Positions 7,595 through 16,782 of a DNA stretch of 64,000 bases are shown piece by piece. This DNA is from Algoriphagus ornithinivorans (GTDB taxonomy: Bacteria > Bacteroidota > Bacteroidia > Cytophagales > Cyclobacteriaceae). Made by a program: the position numbers and the translations under genes. The stretch covers positions 1-64,000 of the forward strand of contig NZ_FOVW01000009.1 in assembly GCF_900115305.1 (NCBI RefSeq). Reading direction: 5' to 3'. Each line of letters begins with the position of its first letter. Position 1 is the first letter of the stretch. Under the pieces are notes generated by a model. The model searched no databases. It had not been told where the DNA came from and worked only from the letters and a program-made list of their open reading frames with translations.

Positions 7595-8509
7595 TCAAGT
7601 TTTTAAAGGATTTAATTTATTGGTTTTTACTATATTATTTGAAATTTCAACTATTCTTTTTTTAAGAGATTCAGGCTTGATCACTTTTACCTGGTTCCCA
7701 TAAGACAAAATCTCTGAGATTAACTCATGATTGATTTTAAGCTTTAGGCCTATGAGTAGGTTCTCTTCATCTTCTTCAATTATTTCCTGACTTGGGTGAA
7801 TTGGCATCGACTTGATATAGTTGCCCTGTTCAATGGTAAAGGACAGGTGTATAGTTTCAACAGGTAAATTTTTATCGTTCAGGATACCAAAGACGTTATC
7901 ATAATAACTTTTCAGATTCAAATCATCAGGTCTTGTAAATTTCCTTCCTGCAAATTCCAGTTCGAAGATCCTATCTAATCCAAAATTTCGAAGTTCATCT
8001 TTTTCGTTGAGCCCTATGAGGTACCAAGAGTATTTGATTTCCTTCAAAGCCAAAGGCTTTACTTCCCGAAATTGATCTGTTTTTTTCCATCCTTTGTGAT
8101 GTTTAAATCTGATGATGGAGTTGCCCTTAATTGCTTTTACCAGTTTGGACAGATGCTCGGTTCCTTCAGCTTTTCTATCATCAAAAAAGACAATTCCCTC
8201 AAGTTCACTTGAAAATTGAAAGGCATTGACCATGTTAAAAATGCCAAGCATATTCTTTTTGATGGACGAAGACTCTTCTATATTTTTTTCATAGAGATCA
8301 GTCCTTTTGTTACATCGAATATCTATACCATAGGTATCTCTGATAATTTTCAAATCTCTCTGAAAAGTTCTCTTTGAATAAGAGCCCTGAATATCTTTCC
8401 TTTCAAACAGTTGAAACATTTTTTCTTGAGCTTTCTCCCAATAAAAGGGACCTAAATTTGAAAGTTCAATGATGGTTGAAAGCCTCTCTGTTACCTCATG
8501 TTGTTTCAT
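7595..8509 (-). CDS. WYL-domain transcriptional regulator
   Basis: The protein (304 residues from ATG 8509) has the layout of YafY/PafC-type regulators: an N-terminal winged helix (EVTERLSTIIELS, then YSKRTFQRDLKIIRDTYGI, the typical helix before the wing), a central WYL domain containing IRFKHHKGW, REVKPLALKEIKYSWYLIGLNE and LRNFGLDRIFELE, and a C-terminal WCX-like extension. WYL domains bind ligands, often nucleic acid, and such regulators frequently repress phage-defence operons (for example BrxR and CapW). It is transcribed away from the AAA-protease gene, with about 100 bases between them holding a motif shared with the FtsZ-like promoter. I preferred ATG 8509 to 8542 because the extra residues are not family-like. 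Confidence 0.9.
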   Translation of the reverse strand: MKQHEVTERLSTIIELSNLGPFYWEKAQEKMFQLFERKDIQGSYSKRTFQRDLKIIRDTYGIDIRCNKRTDLYEKNIEESSSIKKNMLGIFNMVNAFQFSSELEGIVFFDDRKAEGTEHLSKLVKAIKGNSIIRFKHHKGWKKTDQFREVKPLALKEIKYSWYLIGLNEKDELRNFGLDRIFELEFAGRKFTRPDDLNLKSYYDNVFGILNDKNLPVETIHLSFTIEQGNYIKSMPIHPSQEIIEEDEENLLIGLKLKINHELISEILSYGNQVKVIKPESLKKRIVEISNNIVKTNKLNPLKT

Positions 8510-8560
8510 ATCATTATATACTTGCCAAAAAAAGTAAAACAAAATATCAAAAATTTTTCT

Positions 8561-8595
8561 AACGACAAGATTTGGCGCTAAGTCACTTTATTTTG
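8561..8595 (+). promoter_or_regulatory. Shared operator motif and promoter of the AAA-protease gene
   Basis: AACGACAAG at 8561-8569 and ATTTGGCGCTAAG at 8570-8582 match the motif at 6024-6045 in 19 of 22 positions. A TATTTTG at 8589-8595 stands at almost the same distance (28 versus 27 bases from the motif start). TTGGCGCTAA is nearly palindromic. It lies between the divergent WYL regulator and AAA-protease genes, so the site could serve both autoregulation and control of the operon. Confidence 0.6.
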
Positions 8596-8607
8596 AGGTT
8601 CAATTAA

Positions 8608-10359
8608 ATGGAACCACCTATGCAAAATGACATCTTACTCGCTAAACATGAAAGACTTGAAAGTGCAAGAGCTGAGCTGAAAACCAGATTTTTTGGAATA
8701 GATCTGATGATAGACCAAGTAATAGATGGATTAAAGTCTTGGTATTTTTTTCCTGATTTTCAGGTAAGGCCTGTAATTATCAATCTATGGGGAATGACAG
8801 GCGTTGGGAAATCTGATTTGATTAAAAGTTTGCCTGAATTATTAGGCTTAGAGGAAAGATTTTATTCATTTGATTGTGGTGAATTGGGACCAAAAGGGAT
8901 AGGCTCATTGAAAATTATTTTGTCCAATTTGATGGAAACCGGAAAAGGAAATATGAAACCATCAATTCTCCTTTTTGATGAATTTCAGATGATGAAAAGT
9001 CTTGGAGACGAGGGGCAAGAACTGTCAATGCCTGAAAGTAGAACGGTATGGCAGATTTTAGACAGTGGCCAGGTTGAACTATTTCAAAATACTGGGCTTG
9101 AAGACATATTTGGAATTCCTGTCATTGATTTGAGTAATGCTTTGATATTTGTGGTGGGCAACTTAGATGAGGCATTTTTGGATGCTAAAAGTCAGTCCTC
9201 AGACCTTTCTCCGGACCTTTTCTATCAGAGATCAAAAAAGATTAATCTTTCTGATATTAAAAGGGCTTTATCCTATAGGTTTAGATCTGAGCAGATAGCA
9301 AGGCTTGGCAATAATCATATTATTTATCCTTCTTTGGATTCGAATGCTTATAAAAAGATCATAGCTGAAGAGCTGCGTAAAATAAAGTGTTGGATATTAG
9401 ACAAAGTAGGGATTCAGGTTGAATTTGCTGAATCAGTAAATCAATGGTTGTTTGATGAAGGAGTAGTTCCAACTCAAGGTGTTCGGCCACTTAAATCTAC
9501 TATTCGCTATGCTGTTGAAGACAAGATGTCCAGTTTGTTTTTTGATGCAAAAAATTGCGGGAAGTCAATCAATAGGATTGGGGTTGATTATTTCAATTCG
9601 AAATTGGTAGCAAGCTTTTATGAAAATGATGAAAAAGTAGAGGAGAAAGAATATACTGCTACGGAGAAGACTATTCCTCTAAAATCCTCAAAAAACGACG
9701 ACCAGCAAGCAATTACTGCTGTGCATGAATCTGGGCATGCTATTGTTCTGATGGATTTGACGGGGAAAATCCCAAATCAATTACTTTCAGTCAGTTCTGA
9801 ATCAGGAGTAGAGGGCTTACTGAATTTTGATTCTGAGTATGTTTTAAGCCCTGAAATGTTAAAAAATAGGATGGCAGTGCTTTTCGGTGGTTTTGAAGCG
9901 GAGCGCCTTGTATTTGGTATAGACAAAGTAACAGATGGATCTTCCCATGATATAGAAAGTGCTACGGAACTTGCTATGATTTGTATTAAAAGATATGGAT
10001 TTGGTAGTGAATTAATCCTGTTTGCAATTTCAAAAGAGGATTTTTGTCATGGTATTCATTCTATAGAAGCTATAGAAGACCGTGTAAAAGAATTTTTGAA
10101 AAATGCTCAACAGCAAACTGTTATAATCCTTCAAAGAGAAAAGCGCCTTTTGATGGAAATGGCTGCAATACTTTGTGATAAGCCTTCTTTGACTCCTGAG
10201 GAGGTGAAAAAATTGGTTCAGCAATATGGAACAGAGGAAATTAACAATGCTATATCTAAAGAAAGGATTGGATACAGAGAATCTCTTTTGAGGAAGGTGG
10301 AAGAAAATAGAAGTACTTATGAAAAGATAAAGCCCAATTTGGACTTATCAGCTAATTAA
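8608..10359 (+). CDS. AAA+ ATPase (ClpB-like) fused to FtsH-type M41 protease
   Basis: This 583-residue protein has two parts. Residues 20-310 form an AAA+ module of the Clp/HslU class: Walker A GMTGVGKS at 62-69, Walker B ILLFDE at 120-125, sensor 1 FVVGNLDEA near 181, arginine-finger region LSYRFRSEQ near 221, and sensor 2 GVRPLKSTI near 291. Residues 365-520 are an M41 peptidase: zinc motif HESGH at 373-377, LFGGFEAERLVFG at 425-437 and third-ligand candidate Asp448 in TDGSSHDIESAT. FtsH itself has a classical AAA domain and membrane anchors; this protein has neither, so it should be a soluble ATP-dependent protease of unusual build. The PD-(D/E)XK-like gene follows after 12 bases. Confidence 0.85.
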   Translation: MEPPMQNDILLAKHERLESARAELKTRFFGIDLMIDQVIDGLKSWYFFPDFQVRPVIINLWGMTGVGKSDLIKSLPELLGLEERFYSFDCGELGPKGIGSLKIILSNLMETGKGNMKPSILLFDEFQMMKSLGDEGQELSMPESRTVWQILDSGQVELFQNTGLEDIFGIPVIDLSNALIFVVGNLDEAFLDAKSQSSDLSPDLFYQRSKKINLSDIKRALSYRFRSEQIARLGNNHIIYPSLDSNAYKKIIAEELRKIKCWILDKVGIQVEFAESVNQWLFDEGVVPTQGVRPLKSTIRYAVEDKMSSLFFDAKNCGKSINRIGVDYFNSKLVASFYENDEKVEEKEYTATEKTIPLKSSKNDDQQAITAVHESGHAIVLMDLTGKIPNQLLSVSSESGVEGLLNFDSEYVLSPEMLKNRMAVLFGGFEAERLVFGIDKVTDGSSHDIESATELAMICIKRYGFGSELILFAISKEDFCHGIHSIEAIEDRVKEFLKNAQQQTVIILQREKRLLMEMAAILCDKPSLTPEEVKKLVQQYGTEEINNAISKERIGYRESLLRKVEENRSTYEKIKPNLDLSAN

Positions 10360-10371
10360 ATTGAAATAGGT

Positions 10372-10914
10372 ATGGGCAAAGAAGAATTGGTTATAAATAG
10401 GGAGGAGCTTTATGAGAGGATCTTTGAGGTCGTTCAGGATATTGAAAATGAATTATACGACTTAAATAAATCCGGGGTGTTTTTCGCCCCGGAATTGCAC
10501 ATTGTATTTGAAATCGGTAAAGCATTATTTCGAAATAGAAAAGCTCTTTTTGGTGATGAAAAAATTAATTGGCTTAGAGAAAGAAACTTTGGAAATGGAG
10601 GGCCCAGTGATTTAGCTTTTGAATTAAATCCAAAATCAGAATATGTGGTGTTTGAATTTAAAGTAGCAGATAAGTGGAGTAGTTATTTAGGTGATATCCA
10701 AAAGCTCCAAAGATTAAAAAACGATGAAAATATCACCTATCATCGTTTTTTCGTTGCTTTGGTAGATTCCTTTCTAGGTAAAGTCGATCCAAGAATTTTA
10801 GAGGTTCAAAATCCGTTTGGACTCAAACCGGAATTCAAAAGATCCTTCCCGGTATCTTATTCAGGATACAAATCATCTATGGATTGTACACTGGTGATTT
10901 ATGAGGTCAAGTAG
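10372..10914 (+). CDS. PD-(D/E)XK-like nuclease-fold protein
   Basis: This 180-residue cytosolic protein shows a restriction-endonuclease-like core: a helix with candidate Glu41 (PELHIVFEIGKAL), Asp80 in GPSDLAFEL, then E95-x-K97 in VVFEFKVAD after a 14-residue spacer, and a following helix with GDIQKLQRL. This D-(X)n-E-x-K order is typical of PD-(D/E)XK enzymes, so it could cut DNA or RNA; a non-catalytic member of the fold is also possible. It is 12 bases after the AAA-protease gene and surely in the same operon. I cannot name a family; the assignment rests on motif spacing only. Confidence 0.6.
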   Translation: MGKEELVINREELYERIFEVVQDIENELYDLNKSGVFFAPELHIVFEIGKALFRNRKALFGDEKINWLRERNFGNGGPSDLAFELNPKSEYVVFEFKVADKWSSYLGDIQKLQRLKNDENITYHRFFVALVDSFLGKVDPRILEVQNPFGLKPEFKRSFPVSYSGYKSSMDCTLVIYEVK

Positions 10915-10977
10915 AACAGAGTTTTTTTGAATGGGCAGAGTTTTGTAAGTCACTTGGATATTTTTGATAATGGTTTA

Positions 10978-12330
10978 TCACTTGGAAGAAGGTAAAGGAA
11001 AGAAGAATTTGAAGGGGTTTCTATTGGGCTTTTCCATGAAACACTCGTAACCATTCTCTTTTCTTCGAACGGTAATCTGTTCTATTGAATGATGCATACC
11101 TGCAGCCATATGAAGTGACGGCAAGAAGTCTCCAATCAAGTGATCCATTGTATGGATTAATGGTCTAAGGCCCAAAGCTGGAATAACTCCATCGTTAAAT
11201 ATTTTTTCCTGAATATTTTCTTCAAAGGTCAAAAGTATCCCTGTTTCCTCTTTAAATTTTTGAGAGGTAAGATGTAAATGGTTCTTAATAAATTGAAAGT
11301 AGGCGTCTGCACTTAAGCAGGGGAATATTAAATGATGAGCGCCAAGATGAGAAAGCTGATTGAGGCTGAGGTGGGGCAGGAGCAATTTTTTAATTTTCCT
11401 ACTGTCTACCTGCATGGCCTCTTGGAAAAACTGTTCTGGAGAAAGCCCTAAGGATTCGTGGGATTTGGAATAGGCTTCATCTAAAGTTCCGATCACAAAA
11501 AATACAGACTGAGAGAAATCCACATGCACTGGAGAAATAGATCTTCTCAGCATTTCATCTAAAAATAGCTTGATTTGTCCCTCATCCATGGTTCGTATAT
11601 GAGATATAAAATCAGTATAGGTAGTAAAATCATGCAACTTGGATTCGTATAAAATCTTCGCTTCTCTTTTGGAGAAAATGAATTGAGGAGGTTGGGTGTT
11701 AATTAAATCAGATCGTTTGATGGCACCAGTATTCATGTTAAGAGGAATATCTCGTTCTTCATAGAAGTCGATACATTCAGTAGATACCAGACCTTTTTCG
11801 ATTTTAATGCCATCATTAAACCAATTTATAAAATCCATATAAACCTCTTTGACCCGATGCAATTCATATTCCAAGGGATCCATCTCCATTTTCCCTTCAC
11901 TCAAAAGTTGCCAAATAGGACTATTGCTGGAAGGGATTTCAAATACCTGAATTGGCTTCTCTTGAAATAAGTATTGAATGTCATCGATGATAAAAATGCC
12001 ATTGACCTGATCATTGATAGTGGAAAGGGTCTTGAGTTTAGACAAGAAGTCGGTGATGCTACCACTTTTTCTGGCACTACATTCAACTAACAGGTTACTT
12101 AAATTAATCTCTCGGACTAATTCTTTGATGAAAGAAGTTTTACCCACCCCGCTTGGTCCCCAAAGGTTAATGATCACTGGCCTTTTCTGATTTTCCGGAG
12201 AGCAGAACCAAGCTTGAAGTCTTTGAGTGATTTCGAAAGAAAGGCTTCCTGTCCAGGGGAACAGTTTTAACAATTCATATCGAACCTCAGTAAGTTTCTC
12301 AATTTTCCGAAAATTGTCATTTTTTCTCAT
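10978..12330 (-). CDS. AAA+ ATPase-like paralogue without protease domain
   Basis: This 450-residue protein is related to the AAA part of the AAA-protease gene: both have RPVIINLWG before Walker A (here GPSGVGKT, residues 58-65), a LxxLGxxHxIxPxLxxxAY block, and a GLRPL sensor-2 segment. It lacks the M41 domain. Walker B reads FIIDD, with Asp where the partner has Glu, as also seen in DnaA. The arginine-finger segment YRFRSEQ is replaced by PHLSLNQ. There is an insertion of roughly 100 residues between Walker B and sensor 1. It may bind ATP but be a poor hydrolase, acting as adaptor or regulator of the other protein. It converges on the nuclease-like gene. Confidence 0.8.
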   Translation of the reverse strand: MRKNDNFRKIEKLTEVRYELLKLFPWTGSLSFEITQRLQAWFCSPENQKRPVIINLWGPSGVGKTSFIKELVREINLSNLLVECSARKSGSITDFLSKLKTLSTINDQVNGIFIIDDIQYLFQEKPIQVFEIPSSNSPIWQLLSEGKMEMDPLEYELHRVKEVYMDFINWFNDGIKIEKGLVSTECIDFYEERDIPLNMNTGAIKRSDLINTQPPQFIFSKREAKILYESKLHDFTTYTDFISHIRTMDEGQIKLFLDEMLRRSISPVHVDFSQSVFFVIGTLDEAYSKSHESLGLSPEQFFQEAMQVDSRKIKKLLLPHLSLNQLSHLGAHHLIFPCLSADAYFQFIKNHLHLTSQKFKEETGILLTFEENIQEKIFNDGVIPALGLRPLIHTMDHLIGDFLPSLHMAAGMHHSIEQITVRRKENGYECFMEKPNRNPFKFFFPLPSSK

Positions 12331-12503
12331 AGCCTGTGGATTTGATTCAGTTTGTTTAAAAAAAGCAGAATCATTTTGCTAATTGCTATGAGTAGCTCAA
12401 AATTTTTTCGGGTTTATTTTTCAAGAAATTTTGATGTTTTGGAGGCTGACAGAATTTGAAATTATCAAAATTAATTTTGTAGTTTTAATGAAATTGAAAA
12501 ATC

Positions 12504-12938
12504 ATGAATTTTGAATCTTTGTCATTTCCTGAACCTTTTGATCCTCATCCTATCAAAGTCAAACTAAATAACGGGAAGTATGCGAATCTTGAAAGTTTTC
12601 ATCTAAGCTTTACTTATGCCGGATTGTTGGAAGGAACTCCAGGGAAAGAGACCAATCAAATTATTATTGATGAGATTCGAGAATTTAAGGTGTGGGGAAA
12701 GAGGAAAATATATTCAACTGTTCCCCGAGAGGAAGACTTGAAAGAAATATTACCCTTATTTTCATATTTTGCTTGGATTTCCTCTTTCGCAACCGCTAAA
12801 GATCCCCTTTCTGATGGCTCAGAATTGATAATCCATCGGTTTGAAAAGTCAATGGAGGGAAAGTCTATTCAACTAATGATTCAAAGTGTTGTTGACCAGA
12901 TTGATTGGGAAAATGAGGCTGAGGATTATCTTTTTTGA
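12504..12938 (+). CDS. Hypothetical protein
   Basis: I do not recognise a named family in this 144-residue protein. It has no signal peptide or membrane segment. Visible features are FHLSFTYAGLLEGTPGKETNQ near residues 32-52, KVWGKRKIY near 65, and an acidic end DWENEAEDYLF. Small proteins of this general type are common among immunity or accessory proteins of islands, but that is not evidence of function. It is divergent from the AAA paralogue, with a 14-base palindrome CAAAATTAATTTTG at 12466-12479 that offers a TAnnTTTG-type -7 element on each strand. Confidence 0.6.
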   Translation: MNFESLSFPEPFDPHPIKVKLNNGKYANLESFHLSFTYAGLLEGTPGKETNQIIIDEIREFKVWGKRKIYSTVPREEDLKEILPLFSYFAWISSFATAKDPLSDGSELIIHRFEKSMEGKSIQLMIQSVVDQIDWENEAEDYLF

Positions 12939-13300
12939 TTAGAAACTATTGAGTTGTTAAACCGTTTAAGAATGCCTTCAGGAATTGTACTTAAGTTGTG
13001 AAAAGAACAAAGTCACATCTATATAACCTTCCGCTAAGGAATAGAGGCTTTTCATATAAGATTTTTTAATGGTTTTACTCATGGACCTTTCTCAAATGCA
13101 GGATTAAAATGTAAAGAAGAAAATGTGCAAATCTATGTGAGTTTAAAGTGATCAAATGAATAGTGTTCTAACAATATTTTGCATCTTATATTTATCTGAT
13201 TGAAAACACTTAAAAAAGTCCTTAATAAAAAAGTTCCTGCTAAAAGAAATTTGGAATCCTCTAAAGATTGATTTAGTTTTTATAGAAAAAAATATTCGAG
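12939..13300. other. Gene-free stretch
   Basis: I see no gene, RNA or clear hairpin here. The sequence is A+T-rich and without long open frames. It separates the AAA-paralogue group from the glycosylase-like gene. Confidence 0.5.
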
Positions 13301-14062
13301 ATGTCATTATTTGAAGAGTCAATTTTAAGGAAATTAAAGGAAATAAATTTTAAGCCTCAGGGAGTTATAGGAGAAGCCCCGTCATCATGGTCTATGGAAA
13401 TGGGGTTAAAACATGAATTCAGTTTGTCAGACAATATACTCGATAGGGAATCCGTCAGAAAAATTTGTTTAGATATAAATACAGACCCATTAATTGGCTA
13501 TTTACATGCTATGGCTTGGGGAGGACAAGGAAAAGGGCCAGGTGGAAAAAGTGTGGTAAATCGTGCATGGAATAATAAAGAAATAATTAAAGACAAGTTA
13601 TATAATCTTAGAAAGGGGAGATCTTCTCGTTTTGAAGCTTACAATCTTTTTTCAGGAAAAAATGAAGTTCCTGGTTTAGGTCCAGCTTATTTCACTAAAC
13701 TATTGTATTTTTTTTCACCTGAGCCGAATATGTACATCATGGACCAATGGACTACAAAGCCTATTCTTCTATTAACAGGTAAAAATATTATCAGACATAC
13801 CTCTCAGGGGCCAACAAAATTCAATACTGGTAAGAACTATGAATTATTCTGTTCGATAATTGATTATCTAGCTCCTATAATAGGTGCTCAAAATGGTGAT
13901 GAAGTTGAGCAGAGACTTTTTTCTGTTGGAAGTATAAAAAAGAAACCTAGAGGAGAATTTAGACAATATGTGTTTGATCTCTGGAACAATCGCCCCAAGT
14001 TTAATAGATATCAAGAGAAAATGGTTGATGAATTATTACTAAAAATCAATGAATCTAATTGA
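13301..14062 (+). CDS. OGG-fold DNA glycosylase-like protein
   Basis: This 253-residue protein resembles the small group annotated as 8-oxoguanine glycosylase OGG-fold proteins. It has a hairpin-like VPGLGPAYFTKLLYFF near residues 127-142 and YIMDQWTTKPI about 15 residues on, which would supply the catalytic Lys and Asp of the HhH-GPD superfamily. The N-terminal MAWGGQGKGPGGKSV segment is Gly-rich and also typical of that group. Such proteins occur often in defence-rich islands and their substrate is unproven. It stands alone, with gene-free DNA on both sides, at the far end of the island that begins at tRNA-Ser. Base excision is inferred, not shown. Confidence 0.65.
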   Translation: MSLFEESILRKLKEINFKPQGVIGEAPSSWSMEMGLKHEFSLSDNILDRESVRKICLDINTDPLIGYLHAMAWGGQGKGPGGKSVVNRAWNNKEIIKDKLYNLRKGRSSRFEAYNLFSGKNEVPGLGPAYFTKLLYFFSPEPNMYIMDQWTTKPILLLTGKNIIRHTSQGPTKFNTGKNYELFCSIIDYLAPIIGAQNGDEVEQRLFSVGSIKKKPRGEFRQYVFDLWNNRPKFNRYQEKMVDELLLKINESN

Positions 14063-14529
14063 TAAAATCAGTATACGTTTGGATTTCTTTTAAGATAAGC
14101 ATCCATATTATTGAGAAACAACTGAAAAGTAGAGCATTTAGATTTAAATTTTCCTATCCACTTTTTTGGTGGAGAATTTCAAAATCAATTACGATTATTT
14201 TGTTTTCAACATAATTCAATGTGGCCAAACTGGGCAGAGTTGATTTCGAATTGAGACTTAAAAATGATATTAATCAAAAGTGTCAAAATCTCGAGAAATA
14301 ACTTCCTTAATCCTAGCAAGATAAAGTGAACAATGACCTTCCTTTTTTGCGGGTTTTATAATTTAAGATTTTGATGAACTATCTTTTAGATAAATGTAAA
14401 TTTTATACTTTTTTTGATAAAAAAACAATCCCCCAAAATGGAGGATTGCTTTAGATTAAGATTTAATTTTCAAAGATATGGAAGCTCAAAAATCACAATT
14501 TGAAGTGATTTCTGCCTCCTATCTCCCGA
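14063..14529. other. Gene-free stretch at island end
   Basis: No coding sequence or RNA is visible apart from the katG terminator near 14418-14449. I searched by eye for another copy of the tRNA-Ser 3'-end repeat that would mark the far end of an integrated element and found none here. Confidence 0.5.
14418..14449 (-). terminator. Terminator of katG
   Basis: On the minus strand CAATCC pairs with GGATTG and is followed by seven T. Confidence 0.75.
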
Positions 14530-16782
14530 TTAGTTTTTGTACAGTTCATGCTGCAACTCGAATCTATCCAGCATCATGACTTTATGCCAAGCATCTACAA
14601 ATTGCTTTACAAATAATTCATGACCGTCAGATGCTGCGTAGGCGAGAGATAGAGTTCGCAACTGTGGATTGGAACCAAATACCAAATCAGCACGGGTTGC
14701 AGTCCACTTGGTCTTGCCACTCGCCTTGTCCTTTCCTTCAAAGGTTTCCTTCGCATCATCTGCCGGAGTCCATTTGGTGTCTATCGCTAATAGGTTGGTG
14801 AAGAAATCATTGCTCAATACTCCAACCTTATCGGTAAATACTCCATGCTTGGAGCCATCGTAATTGGCACCTAATACTCTCAACCCTCCAACCAAGGCTG
14901 TCATCTCAGGAGCAGTTAAATCCAATAATTGAGCTCTGTCAATCAACATACGCTCTGTTTCTACAGAATACTTACCTTTTCTGTAGTTGCGGAATCCGTC
15001 TAGCATTGGCTCCAATACTGCGATATTATCAACGTCTGTTTGCTCTGCACTGGCATCCATTCTGCCTGGCACAAAAGGAACAGATACCTTCACTCCAGCA
15101 TCATGGGCAGCTTTCTCTACCGCTGCACAACCTGCCAATACTATTAGGTCGGCCATGGAAATCTTTTTATTTCCGGATTGCTTTCCATTAAAGTCAGATT
15201 GAATTTTTCCCAAAGTTTCTAAAACTGAAGCCAATTGCTTAGGATTGTTTACTTCCCAATTTTTCATAGGCTCTAAACGCACTCTTGCTCCATTGGCACC
15301 TCCTCTGAAATCAGTTTTTCTGAAAGTAGAAGCAGAAGCCCAAGCAGCACTTACCAAAGCGGAAATGGATTGACCTGAGGCCAAAATGTCCTTTTTCAGT
15401 TGAACGATATCCTGCTCATTTACTACTTCATGATCCAATGCTGGAACAGGGTCTTGCCAAATCAATTCCTCTTTTGGAACCTCTGGTCCGATCAAGCGAT
15501 TTTTTGGACCCATATCTCTGTGAGTTAACTTGTACCAAGCACGGGCAAAAGCATCATCCAGCAAAGTGGAATCTTCTACAAATCGCTCACATATTTTTCG
15601 GTATTCCGGATCAGTGATCAAAGCAATATCCGTGGTCATCATCATCAATGGATGACGTACTCCATCCAAATGTGCATCAGGAACAGCATCTGCAGCAGCT
15701 CCACCTTTTGGTTTCCAGGCCTTTCCACCTGCAGGGCTGACAGTTTGTTCCCACTCATATTTGAATAGGTTTTCTAAATATTCATTATCCCATCGGGTAG
15801 GGTTGGAGGTCCAAGCTCCTTCAATTCCGTTGGTGGTGGTATACTGAGCATTTCCTGTTCCATTGCTGTTGATCCAGCCCAAACCCTGATGCTCTAATTC
15901 GGCAGCATTAGGTTCAGGTCCCAAATGGGATTTTGGAGAAGCGCCATGGCTTTTTCCGAAGGCATGTCCCCCTGCGATCAAGGCAACTGTTTCCTCATCA
16001 TTCATCGCCATTCTGGAGAAAGTAATTCGAATCTCCTGTGCTGCTGAAATAGGATCCATATTTCCAAAAGGTCCTTCTGGATGCACATAGATTAGGGATT
16101 GTCTGGATGCTCCTAATGGATTTTCCAAATCATAATCTTCAGTACCTGGCTTTCCTGTCCAGCGCTTGTCTTGGGTGGCCATTTCTGTTTCCGGACCCCA
16201 GTATGTGCTATCATCACCTTCCCAAGAGTCCAGTCTTCCTCCTCCGAATCCGAAGGTTTTGAATCCCATTTGCTCCAAAGCGCAGTTACCCGTTAGAATG
16301 ATTAAATCCGCCCAAGATAATTTTCTGCCGTATTTCTGTTTGATGGGTTCTAAAAGTCGGATAGACTTATCGATGTTTCCATTGTCTTCCCAAGAATTGA
16401 GAGGAGCAAAACGGATCAAGCCTTCGCCAGAACCTCCTCGACCATCTGCAACTCTGTAAGTTCCGGCAGCGTGCCAAGCCATACGAACCATCTGGGGACC
16501 GTAGTTGCCATAATCAGCTGGCCAAAAATCATGGGAAGTGGTCAGCATTTCTGTGATATCTTTTTTGACAGCAGCCAAATCCAGAGAAGCGAACTCCGAT
16601 GGATAGTCAAAGTCAGGACCATAAGGATTTGCTTTGGATGATGGGCTGTGAAGCAACTCAACCGGAAGGCGCTTTGGCCACCAGTCAGCATTCATAGGCT
16701 TGGTGCCGATTCCACCGCCTATTCTATCGCTTTTGATTTGATTTCTGCCTCCAGAAAAGGGGCATTTGCTTTGTTCAGTCAT
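14530..16782 (-). CDS. katG: Catalase-peroxidase
   Basis: This is a bifunctional haem enzyme that removes hydrogen peroxide and oxidises small substrates. At 750 residues it has the full two-domain length. The distal site R100-x-x-W103-H104 is seen in [13 protein letters not shown], the proximal His273 in [11 protein letters not shown], and Tyr232 (IYVHPEGP) with Met258 (FSRMAM) can form the Met-Tyr-Trp adduct needed for catalase activity. The C-terminal half is the usual inactive duplicate. The N-terminus starts [12 protein letters not shown], typical of cytoplasmic KatG. It is monocistronic with its own terminator. No neighbouring oxidative-stress regulator is seen. Confidence 0.98.
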   Translation of the reverse strand: MTEQSKCPFSGGRNQIKSDRIGGGIGTKPMNADWWPKRLPVELLHSPSSKANPYGPDFDYPSEFASLDLAAVKKDITEMLTTSHDFWPADYGNYGPQMVRMAWHAAGTYRVADGRGGSGEGLIRFAPLNSWEDNGNIDKSIRLLEPIKQKYGRKLSWADLIILTGNCALEQMGFKTFGFGGGRLDSWEGDDSTYWGPETEMATQDKRWTGKPGTEDYDLENPLGASRQSLIYVHPEGPFGNMDPISAAQEIRITFSRMAMNDEETVALIAGGHAFGKSHGASPKSHLGPEPNAAELEHQGLGWINSNGTGNAQYTTTNGIEGAWTSNPTRWDNEYLENLFKYEWEQTVSPAGGKAWKPKGGAAADAVPDAHLDGVRHPLMMMTTDIALITDPEYRKICERFVEDSTLLDDAFARAWYKLTHRDMGPKNRLIGPEVPKEELIWQDPVPALDHEVVNEQDIVQLKKDILASGQSISALVSAAWASASTFRKTDFRGGANGARVRLEPMKNWEVNNPKQLASVLETLGKIQSDFNGKQSGNKKISMADLIVLAGCAAVEKAAHDAGVKVSVPFVPGRMDASAEQTDVDNIAVLEPMLDGFRNYRKGKYSVETERMLIDRAQLLDLTAPEMTALVGGLRVLGANYDGSKHGVFTDKVGVLSNDFFTNLLAIDTKWTPADDAKETFEGKDKASGKTKWTATRADLVFGSNPQLRTLSLAYAASDGHELFVKQFVDAWHKVMMLDRFELQHELYKN

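Noticed and set aside
8510..8542. Longer start of the WYL regulator
   Set aside because: The added MFYFFWQVYND is unlike the family and lies in the promoter region shared with the divergent gene.
12466..12479. Palindrome CAAAATTAATTTTG as a proven divergent promoter
   Set aside because: It offers a -7 element on both strands but no -33 TTTG at the right distance on either, so I mention it only under the neighbouring gene.
14063..14529. Far attachment site of a tRNA-Ser integrated element
   Set aside because: No copy of the 18-base tRNA 3' end was found from 5.9 to 14.5 kb.
14669..16459. Several plus-strand open frames inside katG
   Set aside because: They lie antisense to a complete, well-conserved catalase-peroxidase and have no protein features.
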